Below are positions 51,502 to 60,411 of a DNA stretch of 64,000 bases, one piece after another. Location: contig NZ_CP011008.1 of the NCBI RefSeq assembly GCF_001578185.1, positions 524,001 through 588,000 on the forward strand. Reading direction: 5' to 3'. The position numbers and the translations under genes were made by a program. The first letter of the stretch is position 1; each line of letters starts with the position of its first letter. Source of the DNA: Peribacillus simplex. Lineage in GTDB: Bacteria; Bacillota; Bacilli; Bacillales; DSM-1321. The notes under the pieces are model-generated. The model was not told the origin of the DNA, did not search any database, and worked only from the letters and a program-made list of their open reading frames with translations.

Positions 51502-52869
51502 TTAGGCCATTTTTGGACCTCCCCATGTCCAATTGGCCATCTTCTTTAAATTAATGGCAGCGAAAGTAAGCATCGCCTGCATCGACAATTTTTTAAGTCC
51601 CCTTAAAGTTGTCCAACGCATACCATGCTTTTCTTTTGCATCTGCGAATACACGCTCAATCGTTTCTTTACGTTTCGCATATATAGTTTTTACATCTTGA
51701 TGATGACGCAGATGATCTGCTTCTTCCACATGTGTTTGCCAAATATGCCGTGTCACCACTTTTTGATGGTCTTTGCTTTCTGTACACTGAGATAAAAATG
51801 AGCATGTCGCACAAGTGTGTTTGGGTGATTTATACTCGCGATAGCCCTCTTTATTGGTTGTTGAGTACTTTAATAGCTCTCCCGAAGGACAAAGGTAACA
51901 ATCAAAATGTTCATCGTATACATAGTCCTGTTTGCGGAAAAATCCTTCTTTGGTGCGAGGACGTGTATAAGGTAAAGCCGGTATGATTTCTTTGTTAAAA
52001 AGGTAGCTTGTAATCGCTGGTGTTTTATAAGCTGCATCTGCGGCAACGGCTTCTGGTTTTCCAATTTTCTCAATCACTTGTTCAACTAGTGGCTCTAAGA
52101 TCTGACTGTCATGTATATTTCCAGGTGTTACAATCGTTCCCAATATAAAACCGTTGCGGTCTACGGCCGCGTGGAATGAATAGGCAAACTGTTTTGTTCG
52201 TTCATCTTTCACATAGTAGCCACTCTCAGAATCCGTTGTACTTTCTTTAATCTCTTTGGTCTCTTCTTTATCAAATTTATCTGATGGAAAAGGCTTCTTT
52301 CCATGGTTTTCACGATCTTGATTGATTTCTTCTTGAAGACGCCCTTGATACGCTCGTGTTTCTTTACGAACGATTTTCTTTTCAAATTTCCGTTTATTCG
52401 CACTGGCTTTCACATGTGTGGAATCCACGAAAACGTGTTCAGCACTTATTAACTTTTTATTAGCAGCTGTCATTAAAATGCGATAGAAAATCTGTTCAAA
52501 CAGGTCTGTATCTTTAAAGCGTCGCTCATAATTTTTCCCAAACGTAGAGAAATGAGGTACTTTATCATGGAAACCATAGCCTAAGAACCAACGGTAAGCC
52601 ATATTAGTTTCAACTTCTTCAATCGTTTTACGCATGGAACGAATACCGAAGGTATATTGAATGAATGTCAGTTTAACTAAAATAACTGGATCAATACTTG
52701 GGCGTCCTACCTCTGAATACATATCTTTCACCAAGTCATAAATGAAAGTGAAGTCAATGGCAGCCTCTAGTTTACGAACCAAATGGTTCGGTGGCACCAG
52801 TTGATCTAACGTAATCATTTCAAGTTGATCTCGCTGAATAGAATCATGTTTCGAAAGCATCCTCATCAC
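51502..52869 (-). CDS. IS1182-family DDE transposase
   Basis: 455 residues, intact. The N-terminal DUF772-type domain contains PNHLVRKLEAAIDFTFIYDLV and GRPSIDPVILVKLTFIQY. Catalytic residues: first Asp in VFVDSTHVKASANKR, second Asp in AVAADAAYKTPAIT, and Glu in KETIERVFADAKEKHGMRWTTLRGL. A Cys-rich segment (CYLCPSGELLKY ... CATCSFLSQC) before the last motif is typical of the IS1182 group. No frameshift, so the element may still be active. Confidence 0.9.
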   Translation of the reverse strand: MMRMLSKHDSIQRDQLEMITLDQLVPPNHLVRKLEAAIDFTFIYDLVKDMYSEVGRPSIDPVILVKLTFIQYTFGIRSMRKTIEEVETNMAYRWFLGYGFHDKVPHFSTFGKNYERRFKDTDLFEQIFYRILMTAANKKLISAEHVFVDSTHVKASANKRKFEKKIVRKETRAYQGRLQEEINQDRENHGKKPFPSDKFDKEETKEIKESTTDSESGYYVKDERTKQFAYSFHAAVDRNGFILGTIVTPGNIHDSQILEPLVEQVIEKIGKPEAVAADAAYKTPAITSYLFNKEIIPALPYTRPRTKEGFFRKQDYVYDEHFDCYLCPSGELLKYSTTNKEGYREYKSPKHTCATCSFLSQCTESKDHQKVVTRHIWQTHVEEADHLRHHQDVKTIYAKRKETIERVFADAKEKHGMRWTTLRGLKKLSMQAMLTFAAINLKKMANWTWGGPKMA

Positions 52870-52943
52870 CTCAAGTTTTAATACTTCTATTTTAAAACAA
52901 AAGCGACTCAGGGCAAAAGTGTTTATCTAAAAGATAAGACAAA

Positions 52944-53068
52944 GTTGATTGGAACGGAAGGTACGAGACTCCTGCGGGAAAAGCGCGTCTAGGGGAGACC
53001 CCGCAGGCGAAAGCCGAGGAGGCTCCCCGACCGCCCGCGGAAAGCGAGTGCCTGGAGTGGAAATCAAC
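52944..53068. repeat. 125-bp dispersed Bacillaceae repeat with GTTGATT/AATCAAC ends
   Basis: A GC-rich block in an AT-rich setting: it begins GTTGATTGGAACGGAAGG, contains CTCCTGCGGGAAAAGCGCG, GGGGAGACCCCGCAGGCG and GAGGAGGCTCCCCGACCG, and ends GGAGTGGAAATCAAC. The termini are inverted repeats and the inside can fold into several hairpins. I know near-identical text as a widely dispersed intergenic repeat in Bacillus and relatives, from memory. Here it lies between the transposase and the right IS end. Confidence 0.65.
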
Positions 53069-53134
53069 GGCCAAATTGTACAACTCATAAAAAATAGACA
53101 AACTCGATTTTCCTAGAGTTTGTCTACAGTCTGA

Positions 53135-53153
53135 GGGAGCCTTTAGGCTCCTT
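53135..53153 (+). terminator. Right copy of duplicated terminator hairpin
   Basis: GGGAGCCTTTAGGCTCCTT followed by CTTTTTC. Probably the original plus-strand terminator of the 31-codon gene, now cut off from it by the IS. Confidence 0.65.
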
Positions 53154-53163
53154 CTTTTTCATT

Positions 53164-55083
53164 TTAGTTTCTCAAAAGTCTTAAGCTATTCAATATAACA
53201 AGGATTGTGCTTCCTTCATGGCCAATGACACCATATGGAAGGTCCAGGAATTGAAGGAAATTGGATGCTATCAGAATCATGATGACCGAGATCGAGAAAA
53301 TGACGTTTTGTTTGATGATTCGATTCATCTTCTTGGATAATTTGACGGCTTCCGCGATACGCGGGAGGTCATTCTTCATCAGAACAACATCAGCTGTCTC
53401 CAAGGCAACATCCGTGCCTTCACCCATTGCAATTCCAACGGAAGCTGTTGCCAGTGCAGGTGCATCATTGATGCCATCCCCAACCATTGCTACTGTACCA
53501 AAATTTTCTTTCAGCTTTTTCACTTCATTCACTTTGGTTTCAGGTAGGCACTCGGCAATATATGCATCAATATGGGTCTCCGACGCAATCGCTTTAGCGG
53601 TTTTTTCACCATCACCTGTCAGCATGACGGTATGGATCCCCTCATTTTTCAAAGCTTCGATGGCAACGATCGCTTCTTCACGCACGACATCTTTCAAAGT
53701 GATTATACCGGCAATCCCAAGATCATCTTTAGCATAAACAATTGTCTTGCCTTGTTCAGCAAATGTCAGCGCAATGCCGTTTTTGAATCGTTCGGCTTCG
53801 CTCCGGCCGACGAAACCAGCTTTTCCGACTTGCCAAAGCATGCCTTTGAAATAAGCTTGAACCCCATTACCTGAGATATCTTCCATGTTATCCGGTTTAA
53901 TGATGTCCTTTTGCAACTTCGTTTTAGCATAACGTACGATTGATGTTGCCAAAGGGTGGTTTGAATAATTTTCAACAGAAGCAACATGAAATAAGAAATC
54001 TTCTTCGCTTAAATCTTCGCGGATAATAACATCCGTTACCTCTGGTTTACCTTTTGTCAGTGTTCCGGTTTTATCTAGGGCAATAGCCTGTAGATTTCCT
54101 AGATTCTCAAGATGGATGCCGCCTTTAAATAAAATGCCATGGCGGGCGCCATTTGAAATGGCAGAAAGTGTAGCTGGCATTATTGATGCCACAAGGGCAC
54201 AAGGAGAAGCGACAACGAGCAGGATCATCGCTCTGTAGAATGTTTCGGTCCAGCTCCAGCCCAATATGAAATGTGGTACGAACATCATCAAGCCGACAAC
54301 TGTCAATACGACTTTTACATAAGTCCCTTCAAACCGTTCAATGAACAGCTGGGAAGGGGACTTTTCGCTTTGTGCGGATTGAACGAGAGTGATTATTTTT
54401 TGAAATAATGTTTCACTTGCTGGTTTGGTAATTTCCACGGTAATCGTCCCACGGAGATTAACCGTTCCCGCAAAAACTTCATCATCCAAGGATTTGCTGA
54501 CTGGTATGGATTCACCAGTGATGGCCGCTTCATCTAGATTGGTACGGCCGTCCGTGATTTTTCCATCAGAAGGAACTCTCTCACCTGGTTTCACTAAAAT
54601 CAAATCCCCGACAAGCAAATGGGAAACGGATACGGTCTCTTCATATCCTTTAGTGATGCGCAGCGCTTCTTCTGGCTGTAAGTCCATAAGCGCCGAAATC
54701 TCTTTATGGCTTTTATTCATCGTGTATGTCTCAAGCGCACCGCTTAAAGCGAAGATGAAAATCAATATGGCACCTTCCGTCCAGTATCCGATAATCGCAG
54801 AACCGATGGCGGCAAAAATCATCAGCATCTCAACATTCAATTCCCGGTCGGCAATCGTATCTTCTATGCCTTCTTTTGCCTTGGCGTATCCGCCAATCAG
54901 GAAAGAGGCTAAGTATATGACTATGGAAGTGGACTCCATTCCGTTCTTTGAAAGAGCCCAGCCCAAAACTATTAATAAACCGCTGAATAATGCAGCAATA
55001 AGTTCTAAATGAGGTTTTGCCTTTTCCAACCAAGAGGTTTTGCATGTAGCCGGTTGGGTTAAATGTTTAGTATCTGTAGTCAT
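53164..55083 (-). CDS. zosA: Zn(II)-type heavy-metal P-type ATPase (ZosA-like)
   Basis: 639 residues, like B. subtilis ZosA (637). P1B-type ATPase without an N-terminal metal-binding domain. Actuator motif is DEAAITGESIPVSK, the metal-site helix has ASPCALVASIMPAT, phosphorylation site DKTGTLTKGKPE, nucleotide domain HP in NHPLATSIV, hinge MVGDGINDAPALATA, and the C-terminal helix with KQNVIFSISVIMI. Moves Zn2+ (possibly Cd2+/Co2+). ATG at 55083 follows GGGAGGG by 6 bases, and 47 upstream codons are not part of the protein. A Fur-family box lies over its likely promoter. B. subtilis zosA is PerR-controlled and takes up zinc. Confidence 0.85.
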   Translation of the reverse strand: MTTDTKHLTQPATCKTSWLEKAKPHLELIAALFSGLLIVLGWALSKNGMESTSIVIYLASFLIGGYAKAKEGIEDTIADRELNVEMLMIFAAIGSAIIGYWTEGAILIFIFALSGALETYTMNKSHKEISALMDLQPEEALRITKGYEETVSVSHLLVGDLILVKPGERVPSDGKITDGRTNLDEAAITGESIPVSKSLDDEVFAGTVNLRGTITVEITKPASETLFQKIITLVQSAQSEKSPSQLFIERFEGTYVKVVLTVVGLMMFVPHFILGWSWTETFYRAMILLVVASPCALVASIMPATLSAISNGARHGILFKGGIHLENLGNLQAIALDKTGTLTKGKPEVTDVIIREDLSEEDFLFHVASVENYSNHPLATSIVRYAKTKLQKDIIKPDNMEDISGNGVQAYFKGMLWQVGKAGFVGRSEAERFKNGIALTFAEQGKTIVYAKDDLGIAGIITLKDVVREEAIVAIEALKNEGIHTVMLTGDGEKTAKAIASETHIDAYIAECLPETKVNEVKKLKENFGTVAMVGDGINDAPALATASVGIAMGEGTDVALETADVVLMKNDLPRIAEAVKLSKKMNRIIKQNVIFSISVIMILIASNFLQFLDLPYGVIGHEGSTILVILNSLRLLRN

Positions 55084-55121
55084 AAGATTCCCTCCCAAAT
55101 TCTTTTCTATTTTTGTGTAAA

Positions 55122-55136
55122 TGATATGGATTATCA
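55122..55136. promoter_or_regulatory. Fur-family (Fur/Zur/PerR) operator upstream of zosA
   Basis: TGATATGGATTATCA matches the 7-1-7 Fur-family box (TGATAATNATTATCA) at 13 of 15 positions, and it sits inside a longer inverted repeat AAATGATA / TATCATTT. On the minus strand a likely promoter (TTGATT, 16 bases, TATTAT) lies just upstream, so the box covers the transcription start. Which regulator binds cannot be told from sequence. Confidence 0.6.
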
Positions 55137-55416
55137 TTTGTATAATATCTAATTGAGAAAGATAATCAACGTCATTTCTCTGGATAAAATATGAAAGCTG
55201 CCATCGTAATTGCGATGACAGCAATGATTACAAAGATTTATTAACGTGATGTCCCTTTTGTTAATATTATATTACCACATATCCTATTCAAAAATAAAGA
55301 AGAATGATTCTAATCTAGTAAAAAATATAAAATGCCAGTTATTTCAATATACAAGGGCTATTGTAAATACCATGCAAATTGAATAATAAATGGAATTGTC
55401 CAGATAATAAACTATA
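55137..55416. other. AT-rich gap between zosA and yfkF
   Basis: Contains the zosA promoter and a hairpin at 55192-55216 (GCTGCCATCG / CGATGACAGC). No gene seen. Confidence 0.4.
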
Positions 55417-56583
55417 TTACATAACAGATGCAGGCAGTTTCTCCTTAAAAAAGGCCAATGAAATAAAGACAAGGAAAAGCATGATACTTATCATATGAAA
55501 AAAATTCCCACTGTGTACATGATCTATTACAAGGCCGCCAAAGAATGGACCGCCGATGCTGCCCAGACTATAGAAAATACTGCATAATAAATTTCCTGCT
55601 GGTAAAAGGTTTCGAGGTAACAGATCTGCCATATAACTGATTCCCAGAGAGAAAGTCGAACCAACCATCATACCTCCAAGCATGAAGCAGATGAATAGTC
55701 CAAGCACTGAATAAGAATAAATCCCTGCTAGAGAAAATATGGTAAAGCCCGAAAAGAGGATAGTCAGCAAGGTTTTTCGCCGGCCAAAGCGATCACTGAT
55801 CATTCCCAGGGGAATCTGTGTAAGCAGGGTTCCGCCTGAAAATGCCGGAATTATAATGGATACCGCAGTTAAATCGATTCCGGAGCGCAGGGCGAAAACT
55901 GGAAAGTTGCTATTCAATGATGCTTCGAGCACGCCAAAAGTGAAAGGAAGTAAAAAAGCGACCCAAGCTATGCGGCTCACCTTCGTAAACCTTTTAAGTG
56001 TGCCCAGAAATGATGTGTTTTCAGATTCATCCTGTTCAGGAAGCTCATTTCTAATAAGGAAAACAGTTAACCAAGTAAGAAGACTGAGTATGGATGTAAA
56101 GATGAAAGGCAAAGACTGATTAATCTCGAGAAGCTTCGTCATTAGCGGGCCAACCATGAAGCCAAGACTGAAGAAAAGTCCGTAAATAGCGAGATTTCTA
56201 CCGCGCTTCGCTATTGGTGAAATGGCAGTGATCCATGTTTGGGTAGCAAAGTGGAGTGTATGATCGCCGATTCCAATGAAGAAACGTAGTACGAACCAAA
56301 ACCAGAATGATTTCCAAACAGGAAATAATGCAAGAGAGAGAATGACCGTTATCCCGCCAAATAATATCAATGGCTTATACCCATATTTACGGAGTGGCGC
56401 TTCCATAAAAGGAGAAATCAACAGAATCCCAATATAAAGGGAGGCGGCATGAAACCCGTTTAAGGATGAACTAATTCCGTCATTTTCAAAAATGATGGCA
56501 ATGATCGGCAGAAGCATTCCTTGAGAAAAACCTGATATGCCGACAATAAAGATTAAAACACTTAAAAGCAGTTTATTATTCAT
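55417..56583 (-). CDS. yfkF: MFS transporter YfkF
   Basis: 388 residues, 12 membrane helices, like B. subtilis YfkF (391). MFS signs: the loop 2-3 motif in MEAPLRKYGYKPLILFGG (a G...D/R-GRR-type variant) and its repeat in GMISDRFGRRKTLLTILFSG after helix 8. The last helices include GGPFFGGLVIDHVHSGNF. Probable drug or metabolite exporter of unknown substrate. AGGAG lies about 10 bases before the ATG. Its place between the IS/zosA insert and chaA agrees with the B. subtilis order. Confidence 0.82.
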   Translation of the reverse strand: MNNKLLLSVLIFIVGISGFSQGMLLPIIAIIFENDGISSSLNGFHAASLYIGILLISPFMEAPLRKYGYKPLILFGGITVILSLALFPVWKSFWFWFVLRFFIGIGDHTLHFATQTWITAISPIAKRGRNLAIYGLFFSLGFMVGPLMTKLLEINQSLPFIFTSILSLLTWLTVFLIRNELPEQDESENTSFLGTLKRFTKVSRIAWVAFLLPFTFGVLEASLNSNFPVFALRSGIDLTAVSIIIPAFSGGTLLTQIPLGMISDRFGRRKTLLTILFSGFTIFSLAGIYSYSVLGLFICFMLGGMMVGSTFSLGISYMADLLPRNLLPAGNLLCSIFYSLGSIGGPFFGGLVIDHVHSGNFFHMISIMLFLVFISLAFFKEKLPASVM

Positions 56584-56773
56584 AAAATCATGTCTCCTAA
56601 GAAATTGTACAATTTTGATGTTACATCTTAGAAAGAGGATTAAGCAATAGGGATTTGGGTAAATATTGACAAGAAGAGGAGCGGTGAAAAATTTTCCTTT
56701 GTCTTTGCCCGAAGTTTATGTATGATAGTTTTTGTTATATGAAAAGAACTATAGGATTGTGAGGAGAAGTATC

Positions 56774-57829
56774 GTGAATAAAATATTTTTGGGGCTTGTA
56801 CTATTAGGCGTCCCATTATCTGTCCTTGGGTCTTTATTGCATTGGCCGAGCGTAATCATGTTCATAGTATATTGCTTAACAATCGTCGCGCTTGCAGGCT
56901 TCATGGGCAGGGCGACTGAAAGCTTAGCGATTGTTATGGGACCAAGGATTGGCGGTCTTTTGAATGCAACCTTTGGTAATGCAGTTGAATTGATCATATC
57001 GGTCTTTTCGTTAAAGGCGGGGCTGGTTGGTGTTGTATTGGCGTCTTTGACTGGTTCCGTTTTAGGAAACTTATTGTTGGTGGCTGGCCTTTCGTTCTTC
57101 ATCGGAGGGACCAAATACAAACGGCAGAAATTTAATGTTTTTGATGCCAGGCATAATGCCGGGCTGTTAATATTTGCAGTTATTGTAGCCTTCGTCATAC
57201 CGGAAGTATTCACACAAAACATGAGTGAGTCAAGTACGATGTCGTTAAGTGTCGGAATTTCCATCATTTTGATCTTATTATATCTTGCTGCATTATTCTT
57301 TAAATTGGTTACTCACCGCGGGGTATATCAGCATAACCAGAAAACCAAGGAACATGAAGAGGAAGAACCGGAATGGAGTAAGAAAAAGGCAATTATAATA
57401 CTTGCTGCCGCTACTTTGGCTGTTGCGTTCGTATCGGAGAAGCTTGTACATACCTTCAGCGAAGTGGGGGAAACCTTCGGATGGACAGAGTTATTCATCG
57501 GTGTCATTATCGTTGCGATCGTGGGTAACGCGGCAGAGCATGCGTCCGCCGTCATAATGGCCTATAAAAATAAAATGGATGTCGCTGTGGAGATTGCCGT
57601 TGGTTCCACACTTCAAGTAGCGATGTTCGTAGCTCCTGTACTCGTATTGATTTCGTTAATGTATCCAACTCATATGCCGCTTATTTTCACATGGCCAGAG
57701 CTGATTTCAATGGTTTCAGCAGTCTTTCTGATGATCATGATTTCGAATGACGGGGAAACGAACTGGTTTGAAGGCCTTACCCTATTGGCTGCCTACTTCA
57801 TCATGGGGATTGGATTTTACTTATTATAA
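56774..57829 (+). CDS. chaA: Ca2+/H+ antiporter ChaA (YfkE)
   Basis: 351 residues, the same as B. subtilis ChaA. CAX family with eleven helices in two inverted repeats. The alpha-1 and alpha-2 ion-binding motifs are GLLNATFGNAVELIISVFSLKAG and VGNAAEHASAVIMAYKNKMDVAVEIAVGSTLQVA, each with the key Glu. An acidic loop (KEHEEEEPEWSKKK) separates the halves. The start is GTG at 56774 with GAGGAG 7 bases upstream. Divergent from yfkF. Confidence 0.92.
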   Translation: MNKIFLGLVLLGVPLSVLGSLLHWPSVIMFIVYCLTIVALAGFMGRATESLAIVMGPRIGGLLNATFGNAVELIISVFSLKAGLVGVVLASLTGSVLGNLLLVAGLSFFIGGTKYKRQKFNVFDARHNAGLLIFAVIVAFVIPEVFTQNMSESSTMSLSVGISIILILLYLAALFFKLVTHRGVYQHNQKTKEHEEEEPEWSKKKAIIILAAATLAVAFVSEKLVHTFSEVGETFGWTELFIGVIIVAIVGNAAEHASAVIMAYKNKMDVAVEIAVGSTLQVAMFVAPVLVLISLMYPTHMPLIFTWPELISMVSAVFLMIMISNDGETNWFEGLTLLAAYFIMGIGFYLL

Positions 57830-57837
57830 TAATGCAG

Positions 57838-57919
57838 GCCTTCCAATGCGGAAGGTCTTCTTTTATATAAATAAAAATGACTCTGCTCAGGTTAGATTTA
57901 GCAGAGTCATTTCTATATT
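57838..57919 (+). terminator. Double terminator after chaA
   Basis: Two hairpins in series: GGCCTTCC / GGAAGGTC with TTCTTTT (57838-57864), and AAATGACTCTGCT / AGCAGAGTCATTT (about 57875-57919). The second can also serve minus-strand transcripts. Confidence 0.75.
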
Positions 57920-58006
57920 AGTAAATTACCATTCATAAGTTTCCAAAATTTTTCATCATGCTTTTGTAAAAGTTGAGAAAATATTCTAGAGTGTTACACC
58001 ATCCTT

Positions 58007-58111
58007 TTACATCAGATTTAAGTATGGGCGAATTCGTTTTCTGTCATCCTTTAAAAGGGTGTCATGGATTGTTCGATAAGCATACCCCCTGAGAGTGTAA
58101 TAGGTATGAAC
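58007..58111 (-). CDS. Candidate 34-residue protein with strong ribosome site but GTT as first codon
   Basis: On the minus strand a perfect AAGGAGG (58125-58119) sits 7 bases before a frame that begins GTT and runs 34 codons to TAA: protein-like text YYTLRGYAYRTIHDTLLKDD then RKRIRPYLNL. No ATG, GTG or TTG is in place at the right distance. Either the start has mutated from GTG to GTT, or it uses a rare start codon. Not recognised. It lies divergent from yfkD in the gap between chaA and yfkD. Confidence 0.35.
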   Translation of the reverse strand, partial: VHTYYTLRGYAYRTIHDTLLKDDRKRIRPYLNLM

Positions 58112-58288
58112 GATTTCGCCTCCTTTTTATAATGTAAATTAAGTATAACCGATTCCAATTAAAAAGTAAATATTCTGAACTTTAAAAATATATTACAAAT
58201 TCGACAGCAGAATGAAATGTATAGAATGTTGGCTAAAAACAAAATCTATAAACAAAATGATTGAACCCCTCAAAAGGAGTGCGACAGC

Positions 58289-59101
58289 ATGAAAAGAATT
58301 ATTCTTATTACGATGATTGCCCTAATTGCCTTCATTCAGGCGAATGTAAGTTTTGCAGCCAATAAACCAGGAGATAAAGCAACTCCGAATAAGGTGAATA
58401 TCCCGCCTTCCGTATTGAATATTGCAAAGGAGAATACGTATCCGAACCCGACTCAGGATCTTCCGATGCTGCAGCCGAGTAAGTTTGCCAAACAATTGAT
58501 CGGCTCGTCGGATATAAAGATTGAAAATCCAGAACTCATTCATATGTTGAATGAATCAGCAATTGCAAAGGCTCCGCTTGCTTTTGGTTACAGGGCGACC
58601 ATATACCTTGGTCATTGGGCATTGAATTATGAGTCTTCGGAAACGGCCCCAAACTGGGAATACCAAAAGATCAATATGAATTACTATGATAATCGCGGCG
58701 GTGAAGTTCCATACAGGATCCGTTACATCCAGGAGAGTCAGAAGGCAGTGAGCGGCGGTCTTACCGCGAAAATCCCTAAGGCAGAGGATGTTCAAAAGAT
58801 GATGCTGTTAAAAGCCACAGAAAAAACCAATTTGCCATTGGCTTTCGAAACAATCATCGGAGCTGGTACGAAAAAAGATGAGGTATACAATGTTGCTTCA
58901 AATAGGATTGGTTACTTATCCAGTTATGCTTCTGCAGTCAATGAAAAAGGAAAGGTCACATATGGGGAAGTATATTTGAACCTAAAAGGAAATAAGCGAA
59001 CCATAACGATCAAGAACATCACTTCTCAAGGCATCGGTGCATGGATACCGGTTCAGGACCATGTTTCCTTCAGCTTTACAGTCTCTCAGCAACCTAGGTA
59101 A
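58289..59101 (+). CDS. yfkD: YfkD family secreted/lipid-side protein
   Basis: 270 residues, like B. subtilis YfkD (264). Cleavable signal peptide (MKRIILITMIALIAFIQANVSFA, cleavage near residue 23), then a soluble domain with family blocks IPPSVLNIAKENTYPNPTQDLP, APLAFGYRATIYLGHWALNYES and NWEYQKINMNYYDNRGG. Exported or wall-associated protein of unknown function. AAAAGGAG lies 9 bases before the ATG. Convergent with yfkAB, sharing a terminator, the same arrangement as in B. subtilis. Confidence 0.85.
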   Translation: MKRIILITMIALIAFIQANVSFAANKPGDKATPNKVNIPPSVLNIAKENTYPNPTQDLPMLQPSKFAKQLIGSSDIKIENPELIHMLNESAIAKAPLAFGYRATIYLGHWALNYESSETAPNWEYQKINMNYYDNRGGEVPYRIRYIQESQKAVSGGLTAKIPKAEDVQKMMLLKATEKTNLPLAFETIIGAGTKKDEVYNVASNRIGYLSSYASAVNEKGKVTYGEVYLNLKGNKRTITIKNITSQGIGAWIPVQDHVSFSFTVSQQPR

Positions 59102-59102
59102 A

Positions 59103-59135
59103 AAGAAAAACTCGCCGGATTGGCGAGTTTTTCTT
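59103..59135. terminator. Bidirectional terminator between yfkD and yfkAB
   Basis: AGAAAAACTCGCC, loop GGATT, GGCGAGTTTTTCTTT. Confidence 0.9.
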
Positions 59136-60262
59136 TATATGGAAGACTTTCTGATCCTGAAGTCTTCCATCGGGTAGTATGCATTTTTGACGAGAACATT
59201 CGGGCCTAGACATTTGACTGCCGGGCAGTGGCAGTTCAATTCATTGGCCAGTTTCGAATTCATCCATGTGTCATACGATTCGGTCAATGGCGAATCAATG
59301 ATATTTCCCAATGTAGGTGCGTCCCCGAAATCGGTCACGATCACTTCCCCAGTGAAAATATTGACGTTCAACCTGGAACGTCCATCAGGGTCATTTCGAA
59401 CCGTCACTTTATGTGAACCATACAGGCGTTGAAGCAGCTCTATATCCTCTTTAGCGTTATTGCAAGGATAGAATGGCAGGGTACCAAAAAGCATCCATAC
59501 ATTTTCATCACGGATATCAAGCAAATGATGAATCGCTTCACGCATATTATCCAATGATAACGTTTCAAGTGCCGAAGCGAAATCGCTTGGATACATCGGA
59601 TGAATTTCATGTCTTTGGCATCCCATTTCATCGACGATTTGTCTGTGAATATGCTCAAGATGCGGCAATGTGCGTTTATTAAGCATTGTTTCTGCAGAAA
59701 CCAGCACACCAGCTTTTGTCAGGGCACGGGAATTTTCGATCATTTTATCAAATAACTTCTTTCGCTGTTCCCGTGATGGTTTTCGGTCCATCATGGCGAA
59801 GCCTATATCAATGAATTCATCGATCGTTCCCCAGTTATGGGAAATGTGCAGGACATCCAAATAAGGAATGATTTCCTCGTACCGTTCCAAGTCAAGGGTC
59901 AAATTGGAATTGATTTGTGTGCGGACCCCACGGCTACGGGCATATTTCAATAAAGGTAAAACATAATTCTTCACTTGTTTCCTAGATAGCATCGGTTCCC
60001 CGCCAGTGATGCTGAGCGAGCGAAGCAAAGGAATCTCATCAAGGCGCCGAATCAGTAATTCCAAAGGCAGAGCATCCGGATCCTTAGGTTGAAGTGTGTA
60101 ACCGACAGCACAATGTTCGCAACGCATATTGCAAAGGGTGGTGGTAGTGAACTCCACATTGGTCAAGCAGAGTTTTCCATATTGTTCAACGTCCATATAT
60201 GCTTCCCAAGGATCATACTTGGGTGTAATTGGTGTTAAAAGATATTGCTTGATTATTGACAT
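59135..60262 (-). CDS. yfkAB: Radical SAM protein YfkAB
   Basis: 375 residues. The radical SAM 4Fe-4S motif is TTTLCNMRCEHCAVG (Cys-x3-Cys-x2-Cys) near residue 45. SITGGEPMLSR is the GGE motif for SAM. The C-terminal ~100 residues carry the YfkB extension with VRNDPDGRSRLNVNIFTGEVIVTDFGDAPTLGNI and further Cys (CHCPAVKCLGPN) that may hold a second cluster, as in SPASM-type proteins. The reaction is unknown. GGAG precedes the ATG by 8 bases. Confidence 0.87.
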   Translation of the reverse strand: MSIIKQYLLTPITPKYDPWEAYMDVEQYGKLCLTNVEFTTTTLCNMRCEHCAVGYTLQPKDPDALPLELLIRRLDEIPLLRSLSITGGEPMLSRKQVKNYVLPLLKYARSRGVRTQINSNLTLDLERYEEIIPYLDVLHISHNWGTIDEFIDIGFAMMDRKPSREQRKKLFDKMIENSRALTKAGVLVSAETMLNKRTLPHLEHIHRQIVDEMGCQRHEIHPMYPSDFASALETLSLDNMREAIHHLLDIRDENVWMLFGTLPFYPCNNAKEDIELLQRLYGSHKVTVRNDPDGRSRLNVNIFTGEVIVTDFGDAPTLGNIIDSPLTESYDTWMNSKLANELNCHCPAVKCLGPNVLVKNAYYPMEDFRIRKSSI

Positions 60263-60411
60263 GTTTAAAACTCCTTACGTAATAATGCACTAACCCATTA
60301 TGAACAATGGGGACAAAAATTGTCAAATAGCGGAGAGCTGCATTTTAGCTTGCCATTGCACTTTCAAGCAGATTTCGTTACGATGAAAGAAGAACGGAAG
60401 GAGAGTGCCTC

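Larger units (their letters stand above)
51391..53133. mobile_element. IS1182-family insertion sequence (about 1.74 kb)
   Basis: The ends are imperfect inverted repeats: left CAGTTTGTAGACAAA and the complement of the right end CAGACTGTAGACAAA (13 of 15 match). Inside are an intact IS1182-type transposase on the minus strand, a terminator at the left and a 125-bp palindromic-ended element at the right. Flanked on both sides by nearly the same terminator hairpin. It separates yfkH and the 31-codon gene from zosA/yfkF. Confidence 0.8.
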
